This document shows positions 17,582 to 25,659 of a DNA stretch of 64,000 nucleotides, piece after piece. Numbering within the stretch: position 1 is the stretch's first letter; the number at the start of each line of letters is the position of its first letter. The position numbers and the translations under genes were made by a program. The notes under the pieces were generated by a model. That model saw nothing but the letters and a program-made list of their open reading frames with translations. It was not told the origin of the DNA and ran no database searches. The stretch is from Janthinobacterium aquaticum (lineage in GTDB: Bacteria; Pseudomonadota; Gammaproteobacteria; Burkholderiales; Burkholderiaceae_D). Location: the NCBI RefSeq assembly GCF_009208565.1, contig NZ_WFLK01000012.1:161281-225280 (forward strand), written 5' to 3'.

Positions 17582-18637
17582 TTGCGTAACCTGATCTGTT
17601 TTTCCCTGGCGCTGGCTGCGGCTGCAGCTGCGCCGGTGCACGCCGATGCGCCACCTGCGGCCACTGCCGTGCCGTCAGCCGAAGCGCTGGGCCTTCAGCC
17701 CTCGCAACTGGCCATCGTGATCAACGATGCCGAACCCAATAGCGTGGAAGTGGGCGAATACTACCGGCAGGTGCACGGCATCCCGGCGGCCAATGTCGCG
17801 CATGTGAGCATCCCGAACCGGCCGCGCAAGCTCAGCATGGATCAGTTTGCCCAGCTCAAGGAGCGCATCGACAGTCAGCTCAAGCCCGGCATCCAGGCTG
17901 TGCTGATGGTGTGGAGCGCGCCGTATGCGGTTGAATGCAATTCGATCACCTCGGCCTATACGCTGGGCTACGATGCCGGCCAGTGCAACAAAAGCTGCGA
18001 TCCCGGCAAACCGAGCCGCTATTACAACAGCAAGGTCACGCAGCCCTATACGCAGCTGGGCATGCGCTTGTCGATGCTGCTGCCGATCGATTTTGCCGAA
18101 GAGGCCAAGGCCGTGGCCGACCGTGGCGCCGTCAGGAACTTCTCGCCGCCGCCGGCCAACGCGTATTACCTGACAACCTCGGATGCCGCGCGCAGCAGCC
18201 GCGCGCAGCTGTTCCCGCCGGCCGGGACGCTGGCGCAGCGCAAGCTGACGGTCAAACAGCTGAAAGCCGACAGCCTCGAAGGCGCGCAGGACATCATGAT
18301 CTACCAGACCGGCATCGCCAGGGTGGACAAGCTCGAAACGCTGCGCTTCCTGCCTGGTGCGCTGGCCGATCACCTGACGTCGTTTGGCGGCGATCTGCGT
18401 GGCAGTACGCAGATGAGCAGCCAGCGCTGGCTGGAAGCGGGCGCGACGGCCAGCTATGGCACCGTCAGCGAGCCGTGCAGCTACTGGCAGAAGTTTCCCC
18501 ATCCCGGCCTGCTGTTGCGCAGCTACCTGGCCGGCAACACCGCCCTTGAAGCGTACTGGGGCAGCGTGATGTGGCCGGCGCAAGGCTTGTTTATCGGCGA
18601 CCCGCTGGCGGCGCCGTACGCCAATTTCCGGCGCTGA
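17582..18637 (+). CDS. TIGR03790 family protein (exosortase-associated, function unknown)
   Basis: A 351-residue secreted protein. The only sensible start is TTG 17582, because the signal peptide (MRNLICFSLALAAAAAAPVHA) begins there and no in-frame ATG lies upstream. The mature part has LAIVINDAEPNSVEVGEYYRQVHGIP and QAVLMVWSAPYAVECNSITSAY, then CNKSCDP, all in the style of TIGR03790. That family is described as occurring only in genomes that carry exosortase, so its placement beside two PEP-CTERM genes is consistent. The molecular function is unknown. Four cysteines in the mature N-terminal half may form disulfides. A terminator at 18658-18681 follows. Confidence 0.8.
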   Translation: MRNLICFSLALAAAAAAPVHADAPPAATAVPSAEALGLQPSQLAIVINDAEPNSVEVGEYYRQVHGIPAANVAHVSIPNRPRKLSMDQFAQLKERIDSQLKPGIQAVLMVWSAPYAVECNSITSAYTLGYDAGQCNKSCDPGKPSRYYNSKVTQPYTQLGMRLSMLLPIDFAEEAKAVADRGAVRNFSPPPANAYYLTTSDAARSSRAQLFPPAGTLAQRKLTVKQLKADSLEGAQDIMIYQTGIARVDKLETLRFLPGALADHLTSFGGDLRGSTQMSSQRWLEAGATASYGTVSEPCSYWQKFPHPGLLLRSYLAGNTALEAYWGSVMWPAQGLFIGDPLAAPYANFRR

Positions 18638-18657
18638 TGCATTTTTCCTGGTCGAAA

Positions 18658-18681
18658 AAAAAGGCTCTTGCGAGCCTTTTT
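18658..18681. terminator. Bidirectional rho-independent terminator
   Basis: AAAAAGGCTC (18658-18667) pairs with GAGCCTTTTT (18672-18681) around a TTGC loop. It ends both the TIGR03790 gene and the minus-strand PEP-CTERM gene. Confidence 0.9.
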
Positions 18682-18683
18682 GC

Positions 18684-19418
18684 TTATGCTTTGGCAGCTT
18701 TGCGCTTGCGCGCCAGCGCCACCAGTCCCAGGCCCACCAGCAGCATGGCGTAGGTTTCCGGCTCGGGCACGGCCGGCACGTTCGGCGTGACCGGCAACAG
18801 GTTGTTGGTGGTGGTGTTCAGGCCGCCGCCCGAGCCGCCGCTGCCCACACCGCTGCCCTGGGGAGCGCTGTCCGACAGCGAGGCCGACGTCGTCAAAGGC
18901 GCTTCGCTGTCGCCGCTGTTGCTGCGCAGCGCTGTGCGGCCAGCGGCACCTGGCAGGCCGTAGCTGCGCGCGTCGTCCAGCGGTTCGAATTGCTCGTTGG
19001 CGACAAAGTCACGGGTAGCAAAACGATAGCTGTTGTCGTTGGCGCTGCTGGGCCAGTGGTTTTCAATGGTCGGGTTGCCGCCGGCGCCCGGCTTGGTGGC
19101 CAGGCGGTGGGTGCCGTCGCCCGATTGAAACGTGCGCAATTCCTGGTCAGACACTGGCGTACTGAATTCCGGTGTCTGGCCGACGCCGTCGTTGGCGCGC
19201 ACATCGATGCCGATAAAACCGTTGGCCAGGCTGCAGGCGCTGTAGGTGCCGTCCATATTGGCTTCTTTCGCTTCGCCATTGGCGTTGGCGGTGCTGGCCA
19301 GGCAACTTTTTTGCTGGTCGCGCGGCTGCGGCGCAGTTTGCGCTTGCGCGCTGCCGGCAAACAACAGCGTTGCAAGCAGCAGGGAAATGGTAGCAGGTGC
19401 GGAAACAGATTTAAACAT
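18684..19418 (-). CDS. PEP-CTERM sorting domain protein
   Basis: A 244-residue exported protein. The frame begins at 19460, but ATG 19418 is chosen since it opens the signal peptide (MFKSVSAPATISLLLATLLFAG...AQA) and has AAGAGAG upstream. The mature region is polar, with a low-complexity Gly/Ser and Thr/Asn stretch near residues 190-210. It ends with VPEPETYAMLLVGLGLVALARKRKAAKA: a PEP motif, one membrane span and a basic tail, the signal recognised by exosortase. The body of the protein is not otherwise recognised. Such proteins are usually processed and go to the extracellular matrix. The exosortase is not in this window. Confidence 0.85.
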   Translation of the reverse strand: MFKSVSAPATISLLLATLLFAGSAQAQTAPQPRDQQKSCLASTANANGEAKEANMDGTYSACSLANGFIGIDVRANDGVGQTPEFSTPVSDQELRTFQSGDGTHRLATKPGAGGNPTIENHWPSSANDNSYRFATRDFVANEQFEPLDDARSYGLPGAAGRTALRSNSGDSEAPLTTSASLSDSAPQGSGVGSGGSGGGLNTTTNNLLPVTPNVPAVPEPETYAMLLVGLGLVALARKRKAAKA

Positions 19419-19967
19419 GATCGCTCTCTTAAGAAGCAGGTGCGCGGTGCGTAGACGCACGCGTGAAGCGCATATTGCAGCCTTCCGTTACTGCGACCGT
19501 TGTGTGCGGTAACAAAATGCTTTTCAAGGTCAGGCGTGGATAAGGCCTGTACCCAGGTAGTCTTGCTGGTGGTTTTGCTGTTGCTCTTGTCAGTAACAAA
19601 ACTTATTTGTAGGAAATATATCATATTTCGGCCAGTAACGCTCAGGCCGCTGTCAGAAAATTCGAGACTGTTGCGTGCATGCTGCTTACTGTCGCCGTCC
19701 AATGTGCCGGTGGGCAGGCGCACGTCCTGCACGTCCGCGCGTTGCTTCATTCTATGTTGCTGAGTTCGGTTGCAATAACCATTTTCTCATTGCAACTACT
19801 CGACATAGGCAAGTGTTTCACGCCGAAATTTTATTTCAATAATTGAAACTCAGATAAAATAATTGCAACGAATTGCGGTATGATTATGCTACCATTTCCT
19901 TCAGTACTATTGGTACTCCTGGTGGCCTGCAATACGGCAGCCATCACTCACTTCGAAGGAATAAGCT
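19419..19967. other. Long AT-rich divergent regulatory gap between two PEP-CTERM genes
   Basis: This gap of 549 bp has no convincing gene. It contains two perfect inverted repeats: GTTGCAAT / ATTGCAAC (19769-19776 and 19789-19796) and the 15-mer TTTCAATAATTGAAA (19834-19848). A promoter-like pair TTGCAA (19863-19868) and TATGCT (19885-19890) with 16-bp spacing points toward the gene at 19968. A 14-bp hairpin GTGCG-TAGA-CGCAC sits at 19447-19460 in the leader of the minus-strand gene. No sigma-54 -24/-12 pair was found by eye. Confidence 0.6.
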
Positions 19968-20489
19968 ATGAAAATGAAATTTATTGCGGCCGGTGTCGTG
20001 ATGGCGGCCGCATCGTTCAGCGCCTCGGCGACCGATCATCTGTTGGGTATCCTCGATCCGACCGGTTCCGATACGCTGTCCGATGTTTCGCAGAAGTTCG
20101 CACAGGTCGGCTTCGCCATCAATGACAGCTGGTTTTTCCAGTTGCTGACGCCATCGGCGACTTCCTTTGGCGCGCAGCAGACGTTCTCGGTCGACCTGAA
20201 CGCCATCACCGGCTTTGCCGGCACCTTGTACAGCGAGGATGGCAAGGTCAATTATGGCTCGTTCAACAGCATAATTGGCGCCAAGACGCAGGAGCTGAGC
20301 TGGGGCGGGCCACTGGCGGCCGGCACTTACCGGGTCGATATTGTCGGTGATACTGTTGCCCGCAATACGCAGTACACGGCAACAGTGGCAGCCCTCCCGG
20401 TGCCTGAGCCGGAGACTTATGCCATGTTGCTGGGTGGTTTGGCATTAGTCGGCTTTGCCGCGCGTCGCCGCATCAAGGGCGCTGTCTGA
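19968..20489 (+). CDS. PEP-CTERM protein, FxDxF-like
   Basis: A 173-residue exported protein with Shine-Dalgarno GAAGGA before ATG 19968. The signal peptide is MKMKFIAAGVVMAAASFSASA. The mature part, about 120 residues, is predicted beta-rich, with FAQVGFAINDSWFFQL near residue 44, which resembles the FxDxF start of a small Burkholderiales PEP-CTERM family, though the motif is imperfect. It ends with VPEPETYAMLLGGLALVGFAARRRIKGAV, the exosortase sorting signal. The sequence PEPETYAMLL is shared exactly with the neighbour at 18684, so both are expected to use the same exosortase. The role is unknown; surface or matrix localisation is inferred. Confidence 0.85.
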   Translation: MKMKFIAAGVVMAAASFSASATDHLLGILDPTGSDTLSDVSQKFAQVGFAINDSWFFQLLTPSATSFGAQQTFSVDLNAITGFAGTLYSEDGKVNYGSFNSIIGAKTQELSWGGPLAAGTYRVDIVGDTVARNTQYTATVAALPVPEPETYAMLLGGLALVGFAARRRIKGAV

Positions 20490-20527
20490 TTTTTTTGCTT
20501 TAATAAAAGCGGCAAGGCGAAAAATGG

Positions 20528-20645
20528 CGGGCCAGAGACGCGAGGCTGAGAAAATGCCGATGGCCGTGGTGTTGTCGGGTTACGCCCTGCGGGCTAACCC
20601 GACCTACGCCTTGCCCTCGACATTTTTCAGCCTCGCTTGGCCCGG
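20528..20645. repeat. 118-bp palindromic MITE-like element, copy 1
   Basis: It begins CGGGCC and ends CCCGG with imperfect terminal inverted repeats (left GCGAGGCTGAGAAAATG, right end reverse-complement GCGAGGCTGAAAAATG). The core is a hairpin, GTCGGGTTA ... TAACCCGAC, with inner arms GCCC/GGGC. A second copy of the same length with 5 mismatches is at 58585-58702. It encodes no protein. Confidence 0.88.
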
Positions 20646-20763
20646 TGCTCCTGTGCCGGCGGCAGGAGTGTTGTCACCTTTACTGTTGGGCTTGTCGAGC
20701 AGGAACGCTAACTTGGCGGCATCGTCGCCTGGCGGTTATATTGCGAACAGCCTGATCATCTGC

Positions 20764-22311
20764 TCAGGCGCTGCGCTTGAAGTCGCGGAAGCGAAAACCG
20801 GCTACTAGCAGGACGCCAAAATAAGTTACTGCGCAGGCGCAGATCAGCAGGCCCAGCGCGCCGGCGCGCAGCAGCGGGTGCGCCTGCATGGCAATCCAGT
20901 CGATGCGTGCGGCGCCATAGGCGGCCACGCCACCCATCACGGCCAGCGCCGGCAACAGGCGCAGGAAAAACGTCAGCCAGCCAGGCTTGGGCTGGTAAAT
21001 GCCGCGTTTGCGCAGGCCCCAGTAGAGGAAGCTGGCGTTCAGACAGGCGCCCAGGCCGATCGACAGTGCCAGGCCGGCCACGGCAATATAGGGCACGAAA
21101 ATCAGATTCATCAATTGCGTGGCAATCAGCACGCCGATGGCAATCTTGACGGGCGTGCGGATATCCTGGCGTGCATAGAACGCCGGCGCCAGCGTCTTGA
21201 CCAGGATAATGCCGATCAGGCCCAGGCTGTAGGCCACCAGCGGTTCGGTCGACATGGTCACCGCTTCGGCAGAAAATTTACCGTAATGGAAGAGGGTGGC
21301 GATCAGCGGCGTGGCCAGCGTGGCCATGCCCACCGCCGCAGGCAGGGCCAGCAGGAAGGTCAAGCGCAGGCCCCAGTCGAGCAGTGATGAATATTCGGTC
21401 TTGTCGCCATCGACATTGGCCTTCGACAGGCTGGGCAGCAAGATCGTACCCAATGCCACGCCCAGCATGGCGGTGGGGAACTCCATCAAGCGGTCCGCAT
21501 ACGACAGCCAGGAAATGCTGCCCTCGGCCAGGCGCGAGGCGATGCTGGTATTGATCATCAGGCTGATCTGTGCGGCCGAGACGGCAAACACGGCCGGCCC
21601 CATTTTTTTCAGCACGCGCCGCACGCCGGCGTCTTTCAGGCCGCTGGCCGGATTGATCGACAGGCGCGGCAGCATGCCGACCTTGATCAGCGCCGGCACC
21701 TGGATCGCCACCTGCAGCACGCCGCCCACGAAGACCGCGATGGCCATGGCGTAGATCGGCTGCTGCAGATGCTGGGCCAGAAACAACGATGCCACAATAA
21801 ACGACAGGTTCAGCAGCACTGGCGTGAAGGCGGGAATCTTGAATTCACGCCAGGTATTGAGCACGCCGCCGGCCAGCGCCACGAAAGACATAAAGCATAT
21901 ATAAGGGAACATCAGCCGCGTCATCCAGACAGCGGCATCAAAGGCGCCCGGGTCCTTCTCGAGGCCGGTGGCGATCGCGTAGACAAACCACGGCGCGCCG
22001 ACGATGCCCACCAGCGACACGATCAGCGTGGCCCACACCAGCGTGGTGGCGACATGGTCGACCAGTTGCTTGCTGGCCGCTTCGCCCTGTTGGTTTTTGT
22101 ATTCCGACAAGATGGGCACGAAAGCCTGCGAAAACGCGCCTTCGGCAAACAGGCGGCGCAGCAGGTTGGGGATGCGGAAGGCCACGATAAAGGCGTCGGT
22201 GTAGGCGCCGGCGCCAAAGGCGCGCGCGAACAGGCTCTCGCGCAACAAACCGGTGATTCGGGACAGCATGGTCATGCTGGATATGGCGGCGAGGGTGCGG
22301 AGCAGGTTCAT
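20764..22311 (-). CDS. murJ: Lipid II flippase MurJ
   Basis: A 515-residue MOP-superfamily membrane protein. It begins MNLLRTLAAISSMTMLSRITGLLRESLFARAFG, the highly conserved MurJ N-terminus with the charged residues of transmembrane segment 1, and RIPNLLRRLFAEGAFSQAFVPI, the signature of segment 2. About 14 membrane spans can be seen. MurJ exports lipid II for peptidoglycan synthesis and is essential in most Gram-negatives. The gene converges on the PEP-CTERM gene with the MITE-like element between them. Its -10 box lies only 8 nt before the start codon, so the mRNA leader may be about 2 nt. Confidence 0.96.
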   Translation of the reverse strand: MNLLRTLAAISSMTMLSRITGLLRESLFARAFGAGAYTDAFIVAFRIPNLLRRLFAEGAFSQAFVPILSEYKNQQGEAASKQLVDHVATTLVWATLIVSLVGIVGAPWFVYAIATGLEKDPGAFDAAVWMTRLMFPYICFMSFVALAGGVLNTWREFKIPAFTPVLLNLSFIVASLFLAQHLQQPIYAMAIAVFVGGVLQVAIQVPALIKVGMLPRLSINPASGLKDAGVRRVLKKMGPAVFAVSAAQISLMINTSIASRLAEGSISWLSYADRLMEFPTAMLGVALGTILLPSLSKANVDGDKTEYSSLLDWGLRLTFLLALPAAVGMATLATPLIATLFHYGKFSAEAVTMSTEPLVAYSLGLIGIILVKTLAPAFYARQDIRTPVKIAIGVLIATQLMNLIFVPYIAVAGLALSIGLGACLNASFLYWGLRKRGIYQPKPGWLTFFLRLLPALAVMGGVAAYGAARIDWIAMQAHPLLRAGALGLLICACAVTYFGVLLVAGFRFRDFKRSA

Positions 22312-22325
22312 GGGGGCAGATTATA
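22309..22325 (-). promoter_or_regulatory. murJ -10 box with almost no leader
   Basis: On the minus strand TATAAT (22320-22325) is followed by 8 nt and the murJ ATG (22309-22311). A transcript starting at the usual distance would have a leader of about 2 nt. Confidence 0.45.
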
Positions 22326-22445
22326 GCCGGGCACAGGGTGCACAAACGGTTAAAATCCGGTAATAATTATGTTTCTGAGTACGCCGAAAACGCGGCTGGC
22401 AGCCCTGTTTTTGCGTGCTTTGGCGTCGACACTGTTTTTTTTGAA

Positions 22446-22620
22446 TTGCCCTCGCTTGAAAATATCGTTATAATCGAAGGCTGTACAGAATTCTGTTACG
22501 CAGACACTAATGTTTGACAGGCACTGGTTTGGCACACATGGTTCGGCAGACGCACAGAACGCACCGGTTGGCAAACACTAATGTTTGCAAACGCACTTTG
22601 ACCCTGTTTTAGGAAATTCC
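22446..22620 (+). promoter_or_regulatory. rpsT promoter and repeat-containing leader
   Basis: TTGCCC (22446-22451) and TATAAT (22469-22474) are 17 bp apart. The leader of about 140 nt has two copies of the 13-mer ACACTAATGTTTG (22504-22516, 22575-22587). The second copy lies in a hairpin GCAAACA-CTAA-TGTTTGC (22571-22588). AGGA stands before ATG 22621. The remaining part of the gap back to murJ shows nothing clear. Confidence 0.65.
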
Positions 22621-22887
22621 ATGGCAAATACCGCACAAGCGCGCAAACGCGCTCGTCAAGCAGTTAAGCAAAACGCACACAATTCGTCCCAACGTTCGAC
22701 CCTGCGCACGGCTATCAAAGCTGCTCGCAAGGCGATCCTGGGTGGCGACAAAGCAGCTGCTGCTGCGATCTTCCAGGCATCCGTGTCGACCATCGACCGT
22801 ATCGCTGACAAAAAGATCATCCACAAAAACAAGGCAGCTCGCCACAAGAGCCGTCTGGCAGCTGCCCTGAAAGCACTGTCCGCTTAA
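22621..22887 (+). CDS. rpsT: 30S ribosomal protein S20
   Basis: An 88-residue basic protein. It starts [26 protein letters not shown] and has [18 protein letters not shown] and [21 protein letters not shown], matching S20 along its whole length. It binds 16S rRNA in the 30S body. ATG 22621 is fixed by AGGA and by the conserved N-terminus; the frame continues upstream to 22585 without support. In E. coli S20 represses its own translation, and the hairpin and duplicated 13-mer in this leader are candidates for such control. A terminator follows at 22931. Confidence 0.98.
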   Translation: MANTAQARKRARQAVKQNAHNSSQRSTLRTAIKAARKAILGGDKAAAAAIFQASVSTIDRIADKKIIHKNKAARHKSRLAAALKALSA

Positions 22888-22930
22888 TTCACGCCAGGCC
22901 GGCCTTCGCGCCAGCCTTTGCTTGAACAGC

Positions 22931-22962
22931 AAAAACCCGCAGACTTGTTCTGGCGGGTTTTT
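22931..22962 (+). terminator. rpsT terminator
   Basis: AAAAACCCGC (22931-22940) pairs with GCGGGTTTTT (22953-22962), extended by AGA/TCT with one bulge. It has a T-tract on each strand, so it may also serve the convergent DUF192 gene. Confidence 0.9.
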
Positions 22963-22987
22963 CTCGTTTTGGCTGCGCGGCCCACAG

Positions 22988-23434
22988 TCAGGGCGGCAGC
23001 TTTCCTACCACCATCCCCGGTCTGACCTGGTGCGTGCGAAACCAGCCCTGCTGCATTTCCAGCGCGTAGCGCGCCGGCATGCCGCGCGTGGAGCAGTGGC
23101 TGTCATAGGTATGCGGCTGCATGTCTTCGATATTGATGATGCGCCCGCCGGCGTCGAGAAACGCCACCGACAGCGGCAGTGCGGTATTTTTCATCCACAT
23201 GCATTGCGGCGCGCTGCGGTCGAACACAAACAGCATGCCGACGTGGTGCTCGATTTTCTCGCGGTACATCAGGCCCTGTTCGCGCTGCTCTTCTGTTGCC
23301 GCCACTTCGGCTTGTATAAGCTGGTTGCCGAGCGTCAGTTGCACGCTTTTTAACGGACCATTCTGGGCCTGCGCCAGGATGGCCAATGTCGCCATGGCCA
23401 TGCAGAGCGTGCTACGGATAAATAAATATTTCAT
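22988..23434 (-). CDS. DUF192 domain protein, exported
   Basis: A 148-residue protein with an N-terminal signal peptide (MKYLFIRSTLCMAMATLAILAQAQ). The DUF192 core follows: VQLTLGNQLIQAEVAATEEQREQGLMYRE, GMLFVF, CMWMKNTALPLSVAFLDAGG and the C-terminal ARYALEMQQGWF. Members are small periplasmic or secreted proteins of unknown function found across bacteria and archaea. The gene is convergent with rpsT and 102 bp from the pseudouridine synthase on the same strand. The family call is firm; no function can be given. Confidence 0.88.
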   Translation of the reverse strand: MKYLFIRSTLCMAMATLAILAQAQNGPLKSVQLTLGNQLIQAEVAATEEQREQGLMYREKIEHHVGMLFVFDRSAPQCMWMKNTALPLSVAFLDAGGRIINIEDMQPHTYDSHCSTRGMPARYALEMQQGWFRTHQVRPGMVVGKLPP

Positions 23435-23536
23435 GAGCCCGGCGTTCGCGATGGAAGCGGCGATTAAGCCATGCTGGCTGGCAGGGCGTCAAGACGGGGC
23501 AGCGGCCGTCAGGTTTTTGCAACAGCCGGCCTCGCT

Positions 23537-24100
23537 TCAGCGTTTGCCGACGGCCTCGGTCGGTACCTCGCACCATTCGCCCGGCATCAAGGGATGGCTG
23601 GCCAGTGAAAACGGGCCGATGGCGCTGCGCACCAGGCGCAGCGTGGGCAGGCCGACGGCGGCCGTCATGCGCCGCACCTGGCGGTTTTTTCCCTCTTTCA
23701 AGGTGATCGCCAGCCAGGACGTTGGCTGATCAAGGCGCGCGCGGATCGGCGGGTTGCGCGGCCACAGCCATTGCGGCTCGGCAATCTGTATCGCCTTGCA
23801 CGGCTGGGTGACGAAGTCGCCCAGATCGAGCGGCGCCTGCAGCCTGGTCAGGCTGGCCGCATCGGGCACGCCTTCGACCTGCACCAGATAGGTCTTGGCC
23901 TCTTTGCGGTCGGGGTGGCTGATGTCGTGCTGCAGGCGGCCGTCGTCGGTCAGCAACAGCAGCCCTTCGCTGTCGGCGTCGAGCCGGCCGGCCGGATAGA
24001 TGCCGGGAATGCTCAGGTGGTCGGCCAGCGTGGCGCGGCCTTCCTGTGGTGAGAACTGGCACAGGACCTGGAATGGTTTATTGAATAATATCAGTGGCAT
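23537..24100 (-). CDS. rluE: rRNA pseudouridine synthase, RluE-like
   Basis: A 187-residue RsuA/RluE-family enzyme lacking the S4 domain. It has LILFNKPFQVLCQFS, the catalytic GRLDADSEGLLLLTDDG with the nucleophilic Asp near residue 40, KTYLVQVEG, and the C-terminal LKEGKNRQVRRMTAAVGLPTLRLVRSAIGP. In E. coli RluE makes pseudouridine 2457 in 23S rRNA. The short length and missing S4 domain favour RluE over RsuA or RluB. Three 10-bp tandem repeats lie just upstream. Confidence 0.87.
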   Translation of the reverse strand: MPLILFNKPFQVLCQFSPQEGRATLADHLSIPGIYPAGRLDADSEGLLLLTDDGRLQHDISHPDRKEAKTYLVQVEGVPDAASLTRLQAPLDLGDFVTQPCKAIQIAEPQWLWPRNPPIRARLDQPTSWLAITLKEGKNRQVRRMTAAVGLPTLRLVRSAIGPFSLASHPLMPGEWCEVPTEAVGKR

Positions 24101-24110
24101 GGCGCTGTAT

Positions 24111-24140
24111 CGTGATGGGTCGTGATGGGTCGTGATGGGT
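24111..24140 (+). repeat. Three perfect copies of the decamer CGTGATGGGT
   Basis: Units at 24111-24120, 24121-24130 and 24131-24140 are identical; a partial copy GTGATGG follows at about 24151. The array lies 11 bp upstream of the rluE start codon and is likely length-variable. Confidence 0.9.
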
Positions 24141-24176
24141 CGGAAGTGTCGTGATGGCCGGGTTTTACGGCAGTCG

Positions 24177-24196
24177 TGACGCCATGATTGGCGTCA
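24177..24196. promoter_or_regulatory. Inverted repeat upstream of icd
   Basis: TGACGCC (24177-24183) and GGCGTCA (24190-24196) flank ATGATT. An AT-rich promoter-like stretch with TATGAT at 24217-24222 follows, leading to icd. It has no T-tract, so an operator is likelier than a terminator. Confidence 0.4.
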
Positions 24197-24333
24197 TGTT
24201 ACATAGTGGTGCATAATATGATGCATCTTATGTCTTATACAAGACTAGCTGGCTTCCCTGCGCCTTCATGGTGCAAGGTGCAGTCTGCGCAGTTCTGTAG
24301 TGACTTGCCCGCTCGTCCCACCCGGAGATTTTG

Positions 24334-25590
24334 ATGTATCAACATATCACAGTACCTGCTGACGGCCAAAAAATCACCGTCAACGCCGACTTTACGCTCA
24401 ACGTGCCCGACCATCCGGTAATTCCCTTTATCGAAGGTGACGGCACCGGCATCGATGTAACGCCGGTCATGCGCAGGGTGATCGACGCGGCGGTAGAAAA
24501 AGCTTACGGCGGCGCGCGCCAGATCAGCTGGATGGAAATCTATGCCGGCGAGAAAGCCACCCGCCTGTATGGCGCCGATACCTGGCTGCCTCAGGAGACG
24601 CTCGACGCGCTGCGCGACTACCTGGTGGCCATCAAGGGGCCGTTGACAACGCCGGTCGGCGGCGGTATCCGTTCGCTCAACGTGGCGCTGCGCCAGCAGC
24701 TCGACCTGTATGTCTGCCTGCGCCCGGTGCGCTATTTCCCGGGCGTGCCGTCGCCGCTGCGCGAGCCGGAAAAAACCTCGATGGTGATTTTCCGCGAGAA
24801 CTCGGAAGACATCTATGCCGGCATCGAATATGCGCAAGGCTCGGAAGGCGTGAAAAAACTGATTCATTTCCTGTCGACCGAGCTGGGCGCGAGCAATATC
24901 CGTTTCCCTGAAACCTCGGCGCTGGGCATCAAGCCGGTTTCCATCGAAGGAACGCAGCGCCTGGTGCGCAAGGCAATCCAGTATGCGCTCGACCATGACA
25001 AGCCATCGGTGACGATTGTTCACAAAGGCAATATCATGAAGTACACCGAAGGCGGTTTTCGCGACTGGGGCTATGCGCTGGCGCAACAGGAATTCGGCGC
25101 CGAACTGATCGATGGCGGCCCGTGGTGCAAGATCAAAAACCCGCGCACCGGCCGCGACCTGCTGATCAAGGATTCGATTGCCGACGCCTTTTTGCAACAG
25201 ATCCTGCTGCGTCCGGCCGAGTACAGCGTGATTGCCACTCTGAACCTCAATGGCGACTATATGTCCGACGCGCTGGCGGCGCAGGTCGGCGGCATCGGCA
25301 TCGCACCGGGCGCCAATCTGTCCGACTCGGTGGCGCTGTTCGAAGCCACGCATGGCACCTCGCCCAAGTATGCAGGCAAGGACCTGGTCAATCCCGGTTC
25401 ATTGATCCTGTCGGCCGAAATGATGCTGCGCCATATGGGCTGGACGGAAGCGGCCGACCTGGTTATTGCGGCCATGCAGAAGGCCATTGCCAGCAAGCGC
25501 GTGACCTATGATTTTGCGCGCCTGATGGAAGACGCCACGCAGGTGTCGTGCTCGGGCTTTGGCACCGTGATGATCGAACAGATGGAATAG
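24334..25590 (+). CDS. icd: NADP-dependent isocitrate dehydrogenase
   Basis: A 418-residue enzyme of the TCA cycle that decarboxylates isocitrate to 2-oxoglutarate with NADP+. ATG 24334 is used, with CGGAG upstream; a TTG lies one codon earlier. It has [19 protein letters not shown], the [11 protein letters not shown] loop whose Ser is the site phosphorylated by AceK in E. coli, [17 protein letters not shown] and [20 protein letters not shown] (metal-binding Asp residues). The length matches E. coli Icd (416). A strong terminator follows at 25611. Confidence 0.97.
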   Translation: MYQHITVPADGQKITVNADFTLNVPDHPVIPFIEGDGTGIDVTPVMRRVIDAAVEKAYGGARQISWMEIYAGEKATRLYGADTWLPQETLDALRDYLVAIKGPLTTPVGGGIRSLNVALRQQLDLYVCLRPVRYFPGVPSPLREPEKTSMVIFRENSEDIYAGIEYAQGSEGVKKLIHFLSTELGASNIRFPETSALGIKPVSIEGTQRLVRKAIQYALDHDKPSVTIVHKGNIMKYTEGGFRDWGYALAQQEFGAELIDGGPWCKIKNPRTGRDLLIKDSIADAFLQQILLRPAEYSVIATLNLNGDYMSDALAAQVGGIGIAPGANLSDSVALFEATHGTSPKYAGKDLVNPGSLILSAEMMLRHMGWTEAADLVIAAMQKAIASKRVTYDFARLMEDATQVSCSGFGTVMIEQME

Positions 25591-25604
25591 GGCAGAGCGG
25601 GGAT

Positions 25605-25637
25605 AAAAAAACCCCGCTCCGTGGAGCGGGGTCTTTA
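25605..25637. terminator. icd / cold-shock gene terminator
   Basis: ACCCCGCTCC (25611-25620) and GGAGCGGGGT (25623-25632) form a perfect 10-bp stem with a GT loop. An A-tract lies on the left, CTTT on the right. It stands between convergent genes. Confidence 0.88.
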
Positions 25638-25659
25638 AGCATCTGAGGGCGGGGGATGC

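Noticed and set aside
18893..19750. 285-residue minus-strand frame reaching into the 549-bp gap; its first 85 codons look less biased than usual shadows
   Set aside because: It is out of frame with the PEP-CTERM gene beyond 19418, has no Shine-Dalgarno and no recognisable domain. A decayed gene fragment cannot be excluded.
19500..19763. 87-residue plus-strand frame in the PEP-CTERM gap
   Set aside because: Leu/Cys-rich by chance, no ribosome site and no domain.
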